Under the pieces are notes generated by a model, which saw only the letters and a program-made list of their open reading frames with translations, made no database searches and was not told the origin of the DNA. Source: Manduca sexta (lineage: Eukaryota; Arthropoda; Insecta; Lepidoptera; Sphingidae). Taken from it: DNA of 64,000 nt. Below are positions 44,716 through 57,832 of this stretch, one piece after another; the first letter of the stretch is position 1, and every line of letters starts with the position of its first letter. The DNA lies in the NCBI RefSeq assembly GCF_014839805.1, contig NC_051138.1, positions 4,152,983 through 4,216,982 on the forward strand. Reading direction: 5' to 3'. The translations under genes and the position numbers were made by a program.

Positions 44716-45664
44716 GCAAGGCCCGTTATATACTCTGAAATAGAGTTGGATTGCGTGAGGACAGACTTACAAAAAAGTTTCGTCTACTCGAAGTACCCAC
44801 GGCCTTTATATGTCAAGGCCATTGTCGCTAAAGTAGTCTTTGGTCATTATATATAAGAAATCAAAATTAGTTTTTTTTTTATAGTTGAGCTCAGTATAAT
44901 TCAAAATCTTCAGTTCATTAGCGGCAGTTATCAAATGAGCAACGTGTGCATCAACTAAAGTTGCAATTGATTTATATTTGAGCTGTTAATTAACCTTATG
45001 CTAAACATAATTCCCTGAGCTTGCATTTAAAATATTTATACAATTAATACTCACTGTTCAATACTTTCACGAACAAAGCTTAAGCTGGCGATAAAGTTAT
45101 AAATAAACCATATTATCGCATCAAATAACGCTTCGTTCACAATGAAGTGCGAGTGCACGGTCACTTACTACGAACAATACATTAGGCGTGTCCTTGGCTT
45201 CAATGACTCATTTACATACGAAACCACCGTACATACGTACCCAAATTACTCTGGAAGTATTGGTAGAGCGTAGTCAGGATTGAATGACGGACTTAAAACC
45301 AATTCTTTTTTGTTTTCCAATTGGAAATGGCGCACCTTTAACTTTCATGAATACTTATTATGAGATGGGATCGCTTTTTAAAAAAAATATCAAATACTAA
45401 GTTGTTGTTCCAAATGGGTTATTTAGCACAGTAATGTCTCCCTTAGAATTTAAAAACTGAATAGTTTATTTACTATTAGCAGAGATAAATCGAATGTATA
45501 ACAGTAACCATTGTAACACCATTTTCTTGTTCTTGTTATTTTCCATCGTTATTAAAATCACTATGATATTTACAAAATCAACGAGTTAACTTCAATGACG
45601 TTTTACAAAGTATGTAATAAAAACATCTTAGGCTAAATTGATATAATATAAAACCTTCAACACA

Positions 45665-45830
45665 TTTGCTCCCGACATAACCTGCGTGAAAGAGTTTTTT
45701 CAGGACAAAAGCCCCATTACATATTTTTCCGGGATATAATTAGCATGTTCTTCCTAAGATCTTAAAATCCGTTTAGTAGTTTTGAGTATATCGGATTAAA
45801 AGACAGACAGACGCGTCGAGGAATTGATTT
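45665..45830 (-). mobile_element. Helitron-like fragment
   Basis: CCCGACATAACCTGCGTGAA, TTTTTCCGGGATATAATTAG, AAATCCGTTTAGTAGTTTTG and AGACAGACAGACGCG, in the order seen in other reversed Helitron-like copies. Ends eroded. Confidence 0.4.
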
Positions 45831-47427
45831 TATAATATGTAATATAATTAATTAGTCAGTACTTTCGTTATACATATTCTCACTCTGATTAAGGGTTTTG
45901 AGTGCCTAAACTCATCCGAAAGTCCAATGTGTTTGTATAAACCGGCCCTGTCAGGCTTAGAAACGTATAGTCGGTTAAAAAAAACCTCACTCTCACATAA
46001 TCTAACAATGTTATATTAAACTCGTATTATTTTCCTATCCCTTTATGGGCTATACTAGTTCCTAAAATCATCCGCAAAAATCATATCTCTTATAAAACAA
46101 ACGACTCAAATGTCACTTACATTTTATATTCCATAATAGGCAGTAACAACTATACAATACAATTTTTTATAATCGAAATACCTCCCTGTATTTAAGACAG
46201 GGGGCTAAACCCATCCTCCATGAAACTACGCCGACACTCCAGAGGCTGGCATTGAACCAAAACGTTGTTACTCGCATAATGCGGATTTATACCGTGATCG
46301 CATGTGTAGCGTCTGCCCCCCAGCAATTTGCAAGAAAGTGACGCTCACACCCCGCCTACGTTATCTTAATCCGCGCTAAATTATACTGACTTGCTTACCT
46401 TGTTTCTCGTTGATTTTTCAAATGTGTATTGACTTTTTGTGTGCTTATGGACAGTTCATCTATTATAGTTATTGTTCTATATTTATTTCTGATCGCAAAT
46501 CCTTTTATCCAAATACCAAACAATCAATCGTAAGTCTTAACGTTTTAAAAAATAATATTAACTCCCATAATATCAACACGTTGTCGCGTTAAATTTGGCT
46601 CATCGATTGGCTGCCGTATAAAATCTGTCGACGTACGTATCCTTAACTTTATGCATTGCACCGATAGCGTCTTTTTATAAATTTATTAAAGTCGGTCCCT
46701 TTGCGGCACCTGCGTGCAGCGCCGAGCACTCTCCGCCTTACCCGCGAGAGGCGAGAATCGAAATCATAGATCTTGCGACAGACGTTTCCACCACGTGTTG
46801 AAAGGTCTTAGATAATATAATATAAAAGCTTTCAAGAGAATAGCGCTCCACGGCGTGTCTGAAGTATCAATTCAGCTTGTAAGATGACTACCTCTCGGAT
46901 GTTGGAGACCTCCTGATGGCTGTATTGGAAATTGCTACGGCACGCTCCCCGCATCTACAGGGAGTTGATTTTTTATTAAAACTTTATAAAGGTATCTCGA
47001 TCGTTGCGATTTAGCTTCGATAACAGTTATGATAGTGTTTATGCAAAATGTATCGCTTGTATATAAATAGGCGGTATCGTTAAACATAAAAGATGTTTTC
47101 CGAGCCACTGGCTCGTTGGGGGAATGGAAAGAATGCGCACCGACTGGCTTGTGATATTTTACCAAGGATGGAAAGGAACTTAGGGATTCCACTGTTTGTT
47201 TGAACAAACGAACAACAAATACGTTGCGGAAATGCAAACTCGCTTTTATTCTACGTATCCGAGCTATTCAAAGGGATTCAGTGCTTTTGAGGTAACTTAA
47301 CGGTAAACGTAATAGTTACGAACACTACATACATATTTTACATTCCTTGGAATATTTGTATTGTTTGGCAGTCAGAGGGTATTCGGTTTTCCTGCTGCAC
47401 TATATTATTTACTAACTATAAATTACT
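45831..47427. other. Gene-free stretch with GC-richer island
   Basis: Mostly AT-rich. A GC-richer patch at about 46690-46800 (GCGGCACCTGCGTGCAGCGC; CTTACCCGCGAGAGGCGAGA) is explained by neither repeats nor frames. A 100-codon antisense frame at 46935-47237 matches no known family. A possible old repeat lies at 46160-46330. Confidence 0.3.
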
Positions 47428-47680
47428 GCCTCGGTGGCGTAGTTGTAGTACTATACGACTGTAGTGCTGAGGTCTCGGGTTCAATACTCGGATCAAGCTA
47501 GTCATTATAGATTTTTCTACTTAGTATCAGCCCGGAATCTAAAATTTGTACCCAATATGGCGATAGGCTCACCCCCTATCACATAATGGGATGAAATACA
47601 CACGGCGGAAAGTGTGTGCACCTGTTGCGCCTCTGCTTACCCTTTCGGGGATAAAAGGCGTGAGTGTGCGTGTAGTATGA
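47428..47680 (+). mobile_element. tRNA-derived SINE, family B, near complete
   Basis: Head GCCTCGGTGGCGTAGTTG (A-box-like), then GGTCTCGGGTTCAATACTCG (B-box-like), AGTATCAGCCCGGAATCTAA, CCAATATGGCGATAGGCTCA, and tail GCGCCTCTGCTTACCCTTTC with GGGGATAAAAGGCGTGAG. The longest family B copy here. Confidence 0.85.
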
Positions 47681-48564
47681 ATGATTAGTAACCAGCTTAG
47701 GAGTTACCTGGCAGCATAGTGCTATAGCCGTAGCGTATAAGTGTAGAAAACTAAGATAGAATAACAGCTTTACTCAACACTACATTATTGTAGACGGCTT
47801 ATTTCAATTTAAATACGTAATATTGACACTTAAATTGGAAAATTCCCGAAGTGAGTTGTAGTAAGTGACCTTAGAGTGGAAGTCAGTTATTTGATATTAA
47901 AAAGACGGATGTAATAATAGGCTCGTCCCATCACGACATGGGACTGAAATAAACTAACTTCGCGGGCAGTAGTGGCTCTCTCCCTAAGTTCTCGGTGATA
48001 CTGACGAGAAAACACGGCGTTCCGCACTTTCGCTTATCCTGCGCTGTATCTTAAAAATAAACATGTCTAGCCGTCTGTTTGCACATGTTCACGTGGAGGA
48101 TATCCAAATCCCTACTATCCCTGTCTACATTCTAATTAAAATTTGCTTAGGTTCCAATACATTTGCATACTCGCATCCCGAGCTGTCTTAATTTTGTCAT
48201 AATGTTTGCGAACTGACTTCCACATGTAGGGCGACGGTGCGTTTGAATTTCTTCGGATTTGAGTAAAATTTTGAGAATTGCAAAAATAGAGTTCTTGAGT
48301 TTGACATTGATTTTTAATTGAAATAGCCTTCGTGACACAGTGGGTGATGAGTTGGTAAAATTAAGCATGGCATCGAGACAAAATTATATAATATTATGGT
48401 ATTCCAAAATAATTGTTTTGGTTTTGGGTATCGTACTGAAATTTTGATGTGCATCGTAGTGTGTATGTTATTTCTTTGTTTATATAAAACCGATTCGTCA
48501 TTTGTAAGGTATTCGAGCAAGATTTCTTGTATTGGTAAAACCCATAAATTATAGTCTAAGAAAA

Positions 48565-48785
48565 CACTATTATATACTGTCCCACTGCTAGGCACAGGCC
48601 TCCTCCAATCAACCACGCCACCCTAGTGCAAACTGGAATATTTCACATACCCTCAAATTTCCTATAGAAAGCTTCTCAGGTATACAGGTTTCCTCACGAT
48701 GTTTTATTTCACCATTAAAGTCATAGATGTCCCTTTGGTTTTTAACCTGCGGACATTCATCTCGGCAGGATGTTCCTACAACTAG
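48565..48785 (-). mobile_element. SINE family A, reverse orientation
   Basis: TATATACTGTCCCACTGCTA, GGCACAGGCCTCCTCCAATC, TACAGGTTTCCTCACGATGT and the head-side CATTCATCTCGGCAGGATG. Confidence 0.75.
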
Positions 48786-50817
48786 TGTATCTTAAGACAA
48801 TAACTACCAAAGTAATCTATTTACACGAAGAAAAATTAACGCAAAACAATTCTCTCACCCGAATGTCTTGCATGATGTGTTTATCCGTTATCGGAAGCAG
48901 TGATGGTCGACCTACCCATGTGGGTACAGGGTGTGCCCGCATGCTGTTACAATGCAATTTATTGTTTCAATCTGTGTACACGCTCAAATTAAACTGACAT
49001 GAATAAAGATGCGTGCGAATTTAGTATGGATATTGTATTAGTTGTTGTGTTATTTTAGATTACTTTGCGATGTGTTATTTATTAATAAGGTGATCGATGA
49101 AAGCCCGGTTCCTAACAAGGCCCACCATCCGTGGTTTTAGTATTTTCTTTTGTGTTGTAGTGCACATACTACGGTTTTGGTTAGTTTTTTATACAAATTT
49201 AATTAGTAGTGATATATTGCAATTTAATCAAAGCTTTTACTGTATTCATGAAACGACTTTGTGAAGATTTCCTTTAAGGGTTTCCGTAAGAACGATATTT
49301 ATTTTCCAAATGTAATAATGGCAAATTAAGTATTGTTTGTTTGTAATGTAAGCAATCTATATATGTATATGTATTAAATAAGTTTATACAGAGAATATAG
49401 GTTCACTTAATATAACAAAACACTCAATTGTAATTATTTATTTGTGTTAATACCTACTATATATTGCAATGCAGTAAATGGCATATACTATCTTTTTAAA
49501 TCCTTAATAACTTGAAATAATTATAAATTTGTATCTAAAGAAATTGCAAAGTATTTAATATAACATTAAAATTAATAAAACAGACGTAGAGCATACTGTG
49601 TGTATAAAAACATAAAAGCATTTGCAAATGAAGCTATGTATTAAACGAAAGCTATTGTGCAGCTCGATAAAAGCGAAGAGTAACGACCCACCAAGCCCTT
49701 GAGCGTCTAAGCCACTTATGGCTTTAGTATTTTCACAAAACCCCAAACACTGAGGTTTTCATGACAAAAATTCGTGCTATTCGAAGTTAAGATTTCTCGA
49801 ATAAGTGTCCTCGTAGGGCCAAAACGTCTTGGAAGCAATAAAAATACCAAGCCGTGGGTCAATCAGAATAAGTGTTTTGTCCACCGGAGTCGCCAAATAT
49901 ATTATAGGTACGAGATTTATAGTACTCCGAGTAAATAGAGAAATGCTTGAGATAACACACGAATATCTGAAACTTTTGTTGAATTGTCGAGTGTTTTGTC
50001 TTTAGTTTGAAGATATTTGCAGTTTGTCGACTGTTACGTATATTTGAGGTTATAAATTATAAAAGATTTATACACGTTAGTAGTTACTTAATACGAATAA
50101 GATTATTTATTTAAATAAAATATTTGATCTCTATTTATTGTAGGATTTAATAATAAACGAAGACATTTTCCATGGAGAGGATTACTTGCAATGAATAGGT
50201 TTATAAAACACTTTGAGAAATATGGTAAAGCAAATACAAACACTAAAAAACAGTCTGTAGTCGGTCCTTAAGCTCCACCCACCTTTCTATTCAGTCAAAG
50301 AAAAACGAAACGTAAATAAATAAATACACTGAGCTTGTATTTAGTTTTACCATTGTCGGCTTGAAAATATGCGATTATTTTATATCTAAGTTTTGTTCAC
50401 AGCTTCACTGTTGTCAAATTCGGTTTGGAACTAAAATTAAAAAAGAAGCTTATGTCTTTTTTATTTTATCCTGTAATAAATTGTATCTACATCAGTTCAG
50501 TGATTTTGCCTTGAAAGCGTATTAGAGATGCGGAATTCCTAATATTAATATACGTTATTAATATGGGTATAAAAAAATACTTACATTTAGGTTTTAAATT
50601 GAATTTATCTGCCACTTCCATCCAACAAGCGTGAGGTAATTTACGATATTCGTGATATTTATTTTCTGTCCTTGTTAAATTTTTCACATCGAAACGTATT
50701 TGGTTCAGATGAAGCAAGTTTAAATCAAGTGGAGGTCGGCAACAGGTAGGGAGACTAGCATCTCCGCCATGTTTGATTTCTATATGAGAATGTGTGAGAT
50801 TTATATATAGGTATCAG
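48786..50817. other. Gene-free AT-rich stretch
   Basis: No gene recognised; only short frames. Confidence 0.35.
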
Positions 50818-50995
50818 GTGTCCTTCTCAGTCTACGGGGGCATATTCGTATTTTTGCAATTACGTGCTTTCTAATCCAAGGACAGCTTTGATAGCCGTAT
50901 AGGTAAAAGTGGCAAAAACCCCTATTTATTTTTAAGACGGATATGCCCACGAAGACGAAATAGCCCCCCTGAGTATATTGCTTTATAGCTCGAAT
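50818..50995. mobile_element. Palindromic MITE (CTACGGGGG arm), copy 2
   Basis: GTCTACGGGGGCATATTCGT, TTTTGCAATTACGTGC, CCAAGGACAGCTTTGATAGC, then AGACGGATATGCCCACGAAG. Part of the right arm is deleted relative to 24193-24410. Confidence 0.65.
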
Positions 50996-51030
50996 ACTAG
51001 AGTATTTTTATTATTTTTATCTAAACTTAA

Positions 51031-51340
51031 TAGGCGATAGCCTAGTTGGGTGTGGAACGGACTGCCAAGACGAATGTCCGCAGGTTCAAATCCCAAGGGC
51101 ACACACCTCTGACTTTTCTAAAATCATGTGTGAATTAATCGTTCGCTTTAACGGAGAAGGAAAACATCGTGAGGAAACCTGCATACTTGAGAAATTCTTT
51201 ATTAAGAATTTTCGAGGGTATGTGAAGTCTACCAATCCAGCGTGGTGGACTAAGGCCTAATCCCTATCAGTAGTAGAGGAGGCCCGTGCCCAACAGTGGG
51301 ACAGTATATAATACAGGGTTGATATTATTATATTATAATC
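51031..51340 (+). mobile_element. tRNA-derived SINE, family A, complete reference copy
   Basis: Head GGCGATAGCCTAGTTGGG contains an A box; GGTTCAAATCC at 51083-51093 is a B box, giving an internal RNA polymerase III promoter at normal tRNA spacing. Body: CACACACCTCTGACTTTTCT, CATCGTGAGGAAACCTGCAT, GTATGTGAAGTCTACCAATC. Tail: GTGGTGGACTAAGGCCTAAT, GAGGAGGCCCGTGCCCAACA, TAATACAGGGTTGATATTAT, then an ATT run. Seven further copies or fragments occur in the window. Confidence 0.9.
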
Positions 51341-51480
51341 AAAGAACAGCTTTGGTGACTATATAGGGGTTTTTGGCTCTTTTACCCATACGGCTATCAA
51401 AACTGTCCTTCGATTGGAAAGCACGTAACTGCAAAAGACGGATATGCCCGCGAAGACTTAATAGGCCCCCTGACTATATT
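51341..51480. mobile_element. Palindromic MITE (CTACGGGGG arm), copy 3
   Basis: AAAGAACAGCTTTGGTGACT, ATACGGCTATCAAAACTGTC, TGCAAAAGACGGATATGCCC. It lacks the left tip and begins directly at the SINE end. Confidence 0.65.
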
Positions 51481-51979
51481 ACTTTATAGCTAGCACTGTA
51501 TGCTAGGAAAGATAAAACATTAAATAACCAGTTGAACGTTTTGTTTAGGTTTAATTTTTCGTTCCTATTTTTAATTGTATAGTTATCAAACATAGAGTCT
51601 TGTTTTTGGTTTTCGTTTATAGTTCAATCTCAATTATATTAAAGCAATAATTGAAACATAAATAAATACATTCTGGTATTTATCGTCATAATGATCTTAA
51701 AATGATTGCCAGGGCACGATGTATTCGACGATCTACCAGTCACCATTATGTCGGTGTATTCCATAATTACTACTGACATTTTGCAAGTGCTTGGCATAAT
51801 ACTAATGAATTCAGAAGAATCATTTTGTTGCCTAGTTGAAGATACTCGAAGGGAACGGTTAAACACAGTAATCAAAGATATTTTATTAAATAAAATCTAA
51901 GTATAGTTGACGATAGTTTCGACATACATTTTTGAAAAAATGACTTTTTAATAATGGCATTTATTTTACTGAAATCTTC

Positions 51980-52195
51980 CATATATATTATAAAACCGAC
52001 TCCCTTCGCATCTGTCTGAACGCGAAAGGTACACTTAAAAACTACCGCATAGATTTCAATGAAATTTGGGAGATAGTTTAAGATCCGAGGAAGGACATAA
52101 GCTACTTTTTATCTCGGGATATATATAACAAGGCTTTTGTCCTAGAAAAAACTATTTCATGCAAGCGAGGCTCAAGCAAAAGGTTGTATACATTA
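51980..52195. mobile_element. Helitron-like or related fragment
   Basis: CGACTCCCTTCGCATCTGTC, TGAACGCGAAAGGTACACTT, TTCAATGAAATTTGGGAGAT and TTATCTCGGGATATATATAA resemble the internal part of common lepidopteran repeats. The ends are not visible. Confidence 0.4.
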
Positions 52196-55100
52196 AAACC
52201 ACGATTCACATGAGTTATCAAATGTACTGTATTGCATGCTCAAGAATTTTAAAATACTTTGAAATTATCATTGCAGGTCTGACTACAGTTTTTAATTAGT
52301 ACCCACAATTGAATGTCTCGCGGACTTGCTTTAATAATTTATGGAATACCAATTTTTCTCCCAGACAACACAGACCGTCTCGTCATAATGAGAAATTAAA
52401 TTGAAGTGTCTCTTGTCTTAAATTTTAATGCGACGAAATGTTTTGTTATGAGACGGAATAAGCCTTTGCCTTGCTTTCAACGATTGTAAAAAAGTGTTAT
52501 TGTTTGTTAACAGTTTGAATGATTATTTTTTCAAGTAAAAGAGCAATTATATACCTATTTCATGTATTTTTATTTGCATTAATTATCGTCAATATTATAT
52601 ACGATCTATAATGTAATTGTTTTTTTTTATAAAAAAAATATATCAAAATTTTCAATTGTGAATTAAAGGGCATTTACAAGCGTGATGAAGCATAATTTGC
52701 TCTTAAACTTTAAAATCTATTTGCAATATTACTCGGAGCTACATGGATATTAGCAGCATCTTGAGTCTTAAAAGGATTTCAATGTTTTATTTATAAACGC
52801 AGTCTGCAGCTCACAGCGCAGTGTCATTTAATATATGGAATGGTCGGAAGCAATGGAATCATGTGAAAGGTTGTGCTAAAGTTATTTGTTTTTTAAACTT
52901 CTTTGTTTGTTTTCTTGGTAGAAGTGGGAACCATTGTCCATTACTGGAGAATTACCTTATAGTTGGTACTAAGCTAGCAGCTATCATTCATTTCGATATA
53001 TCCAGCGTATATCCAGTATCTGGAATGATAAAAATATTAAGGTATAACAATATTAATACTATGACTAGTGATAATGAGAATACTATGTATTTAGCTAATA
53101 ATCAGATAGTAATCTGATGGTATGAGGTCACATACCCACACGAATATCATGAAAGACGTTTATGTCACTGCGTTGTCCATCTGTAACAGGTGAAGAGAAT
53201 GTATTTTTTGAGACGCTAAAAATACATCAACAATCGTTATAAACAAGAAACACTTAAATGTGTTATTTCACTTAATTTCCTAGAAGTACTACCATCATAG
53301 TTTAGTGATCCATTCATATCGTTTTCTACTATTCCCAATCAAAAATCTTCCATAGTAAATCAACAATGTTACGCCAAACAACGAGTTAATAACAAACTTA
53401 TTATATCGCGACGCGGAGGGCGGTGGGAGGGCGCTAATTGGAAATACATGAGAAATTTGCATTTTACTTTGTCCTCCGAACTCCCGCTGGAGTGCCGTTT
53501 CGTCGAGAATTCCTTTGTCGATTCTGAAATGTATCAAGTCTGCAGTGCTCCTAGATCCTCAGAGCGATTATTAATAATGACATTGCTCTATCATTAGACG
53601 TTTTATTATTAAAATATTCCTTGCTCTTAACGTGTTTATTTATACTTTCATCGTATTTTCTATTTTTATAAGGGATTAACAAGTGAGTACATTGATAATG
53701 AGCGAAAGGAGAAAAAAGGATCGTTATTCTCATTAGCCAAGCGTCGGGAATTAGTAAAGCCGGTACCTAACGTTGGTAGACGACGGCTTCACCCCGTGGT
53801 CAATGTTTGAGAGGAAATTAGTTTCATCATTTGACATCATATTTTTAGACACTTCGCTAACGAATATGATACGTAAGTTCAGTTCATTTAAAGTAAAATT
53901 TATGAAATACAACCACAGGCATGAAATCTTTGTATACCCAATTCAAAAATCAAACTTATAAGAAGAAAACAAAAAAAATCGATATCCAATCGCATTGTCA
54001 ACATTAGACATCTTCAGAAACTTGAGCGCAATTGTTTATAGGTACGTAGACAGTTCCCGAGGGAGTCTGGCAATCAGTGCGAACACTCGCGGCTCGTTCT
54101 AAACCCATTACGGATAAATTAAGCCCGATCAGGAGCTCGCGAATGCAAATCCGGGCTGTATCACCTGCGTAACTACATTTCCAAGTGGAATACCATTGAG
54201 AAAACTTAAATTAAAACCTGCCAAGTCGAGACGCCGCGCCGGAGCTTAGTGTGTTTGTACGATATATACGTATATATTTAATTGCTAGCTGTAGGGAACG
54301 GTGAATTTTTTCGAAAGGGAACCCAACACAACATATAGGTGGTAATATGCAAGAATGCGGTTTGCAAATAGTTCTGATGATAAACTTTACATAAAGGGAA
54401 GCCGGTAGGAATCGGGTTGTATGGACCCTACGCCACTGACTGCTAGTGTTATACAAAGTTGTGTTACTTAATCCTTTGTTTTTATAAAAAGTGTCGTTTA
54501 GTTTTATGAAAATTAAAATTCAATTTGAATAAAAAAATACATAAATTTGGCTTAGGTAATTTCATAATACAATTAAAGTGAATTAAAATACATAGTTTTA
54601 AAATTGGTGAATTACTTATTTAGGAGTTAGTACTGCCAGTCAACCTGAAACTAGCAGTGATGGTAACAAAGTTGTCGAGCTGCATTCTAAATTGAGTATG
54701 GAATATATTAAGTCCCCGTCCTAAATTGTACAGGGCAGGTTCCTTTAACCTTTTTAGGTCATTCATCTTCGCACCGTATGCTTCGTTTTGTATTCATTTT
54801 TCCTAATTTTATATCAATCGACCATTTTTATACAAGTATGTGACGGAGAAGGATGAAACACGAAATGAAAGAACTCTCAAACTTTGTATTTCTTTCCTGA
54901 TTTGTTAATTTCAATTTAATGAAGCGTTACTGAGATTTCAGAAGTCAAACAAAATTGCAATGTTATGAACTTTGTTTCTAAGTAGAGTCTACCATAGTAC
55001 CTAATAAGTTTATAGTACGCAGGTGCTCAATTCTTACCCTAATTAACAGAATTCGGTAAGTAATACTGCTAAGTACTATTCTATCGTACTATAATAATTT

Positions 55101-56129
55101 AATAAATATGACGGTTTCTAAAAAATATTTGGATTTCTTTTTTTACGGAAAAAGACACTCGGGCCGAGCCGCAAGTAAGATCACTGGCTCAGAAAGTCTA
55201 GAAAGACTCTGAAAGATATAATAATTTAGCTAAACCAAAGAGTGAAAAACAATCTTTGAGAACCGTTGTAAGTTAATTTACAAAACACAAGCAAGGGTTG
55301 GAGATTAATGGTGACCGTCAGTTCACCCTTAAAAATGCGTCGCGGGCCGCGTCATATCATAGTGTCGTTAGTGAAACGCCATCAGTCATGCGTGAAAGTA
55401 ATCTATTGGATCGGGCGGTATACACTCAATTTGCAACAGCTTTGTTCAGTGAAGCTATTGAGGCTATCAGGGGGTCAAATTGCCCTCTTCTTACTTAATT
55501 TATAGTCAAAGAGAGTCAGTAGAGAAAAATTTAACTTTTGGTAAATAAGAAGAAATAAAAAAAAAATTGTTGAATATTCAACCTTTCAACATAGATGATG
55601 TTTGTAAATGGAAGTAGTTAGTTATTACCATTTGCTTGTATTTCAGCCTTCGTAAAATTCTTTGACAATGATCCCGCATTCGCGCCGAAATCACATCTTT
55701 TAACGGAAAAGCCGTGTAATTTTCAGTTCAATTTGAGATAACATTATTTTAATTTAGATTTTGTGTTTGGCTACATTTGTGTAAAATAATGAAAAAGTTT
55801 TATATTATTAGAAATAGAGACAGACGTAGAATGAAATGCTATCCGCCAAATAGACGATATTTTACAACGTACCCCAATAGAAAGAAGCCGTCATAAAGTT
55901 TATACACAGAGGTATTCATTTCAATCGCTACGTTGGACAAAATACGAGCAATTAATACTAAAACTCCAATTAGTCTCGTGGCATCCATCTACCGAGCGAG
56001 GTCGATGCGGTTATTAAGTAAAAACAACCAGTTGCAATTATTGAGAAATAAAACAATCATAAAGATATTATTAAACACTTTATTGTTTGTGTAACTTGTA
56101 TATCTTAAATTCGTCCACTTGCAAGGTGG
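52196..56129. other. Gene-free stretch of about 3.9 kb
   Basis: No recognised gene or repeat family. GC-richer patches lie near 53400-53430 and 54060-54250; short frames (for example 52821-53117 and 55298-55498) match nothing I know. Confidence 0.35.
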
Positions 56130-56230
56130 GTACACGACTTGTCAAAGGTCACAGAAATACACTGGATGCAGGCCGCCTTGGAAATCTGTAGGGGAGGCCT
56201 ACTTTCAGCGGTTGACTATGTAGCTGACGG
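56130..56230 (+). mobile_element. Non-LTR retrotransposon tail fragment
   Basis: ACTGGATGCAGGCCGCCTTG and GGGGAGGCCTACTTTCAGCG give GWMQAA-like and GEAYFQR-like segments, comparable to the remnant at 1738-1905. Confidence 0.45.
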
Positions 56231-56384
56231 AGTTTGTTTATTCTTCGTTTACAACACTGCATAATTTTTCTTTATGCTTAATTATTTTTGCCACATACAA
56301 AAATATAATGCCTTTAAAAGTCATCAGTACACCAGTACACCCGTTGCCTATATTTTAATATACGTCCTATCATGTAATGTAATA

Positions 56385-56650
56385 TCATGAAAGAGTAGGT
56401 TCAAGTGGCAATGAGCTGGCCACGTATGTCGCAAAACAGATAACCGCTGGAGTTGAAATCGCGTGTTGGCAAACGTCGCGTGGGACGCCCTCTCGACAGA
56501 TAGCGGGACAACTTACACAAGAGGATTGGCAGCGACTGAATTCATAAAGCAGCAGACTGGGCTCTGTGGCACACCTCGAGCGAAGCCTATGTTTAGCAGT
56601 GGACTACAGCGGGCTGATGATTATTATGATGCAATAGGACGCGAGCCCAT
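56385..56650 (+). mobile_element. Remnant of a non-LTR retrotransposon reverse-transcriptase C-terminus
   Basis: With stops and frameshifts it reads KWQ(stop)AGHVCRKTDNRW, then a VGRP-type box (CGTCGCGTGGGACGCCCTCT), DWALWHT and SEAYV, and finally GCAGTGGACTACAGCGGGCT, the ending typical of RTE/CR1-type elements, followed by GATGATTATTATGATG repeats. Confidence 0.65.
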
Positions 56651-57519
56651 TTACCTATAATAACTGATCTTTTGAAATCAAAATTTTCGTTTAGGTTTTT
56701 TTTGTATATAGATATAATGCTATACTGAACTGTATATGTTTATGGGTGGTTGAAATCACTAATAATTGTTACAAGTCACGTTGGTTTTCTTTGTGATAAT
56801 GATTACCAGCTGACCTGCGTCGTTAAATATGACCGCGGTGTGACTATATCACTCCAGAACCTCTTCTACCAACTTAAAAAAACATGAGTAAAACACAATA
56901 TACAATAGTTCAGTGTAGAGTTAGACACATAATAACCTGCGAGGTGGAGATCGCCGTAATCAATCAAGTCACCACAGCCCGGGCACCGGCCCAGGGACCA
57001 CCCACGCTTTATTCATAATGCACGGCTCTTCACACGATACTCCGACACCGATATTAAATTCTCCACAATAAACAGTATAGACTTTATTAGAAATTGAAAG
57101 CGGTTTGCGTCGTGGTTTTTAGTTTTTGTTTGTGCATCGTTAGAGTTGAGTTCGATTGTTAGGTTGAGCATTTTGTGTCTGATGAGTAAATGAGCTTGTC
57201 CTTCCATAGGGCGGGAATAGATCAGAAACATAGTTGCATCAGTATCTCTACTAACCCCTTCGCGGATAAGACAAATGTTTATCTATTCATGGTTGTTACA
57301 TTACCACTGTGCCCGAAGTTTGGATTCTATTTTTACATCCAACGCCATAGTGTAGCGTGGCTTTGTAGGGAGTAAGAATTTTCACTCATCGGAAATATTC
57401 ATGATCAACTGGTTAGTTTAAGAGATTTAACAAGAAATATTTTGGTAGACCTAAAGAATAGGAGACGAAATCACATCATCTGGTGAATTCAACAGTTATC
57501 AAGCCCTTTACAATAATAA

Positions 57520-57832
57520 TATAAGTCCGGTATAATATATTGTGTTATTCGTAGGCACGGGCCTCCTTTACTATCGAGAGGGATGAAGGCTTAGTCCACC
57601 ACGCTAGCCTAGTGCGGATTGGTAGACTTCAAATACCTACAAAATTCTTATAAAGATCGTCTTAAGTACGCAGGTTTCCTCACGATGTTTTGCTTCCTCA
57701 TTAAAGTAAGCGATAATTCACAAAGAATACACACATAACTTAAGAAAAATCAGAGGTGCTTGGGTTTTGAACCTCCGGACATTTGTCTCGGCAGTCCAGT
57801 CTACTCCTAGCTAGGCTATAGCTGCTTTGTTA
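57520..57832 (-). mobile_element. SINE family A, reverse orientation, near complete
   Basis: GTAGGCACGGGCCTCCTTTA, CTTAGTCCACCACGCTAGCC, CAGGTTTCCTCACGATGTTT, TCTCGGCAGTCCAGTCTACT and GCTAGGCTATAGCTGC at the head. Confidence 0.8.

Noticed and set aside
46935..47237. 100-codon minus-strand frame
   Set aside because: Not similar to any family I know, and no supporting splice or poly(A) signals.
51031..51110. Possible tRNA gene at the SINE head with A and B boxes
   Set aside because: It does not fold as a full cloverleaf by inspection, and the same sequence recurs at several other loci as part of SINEs.
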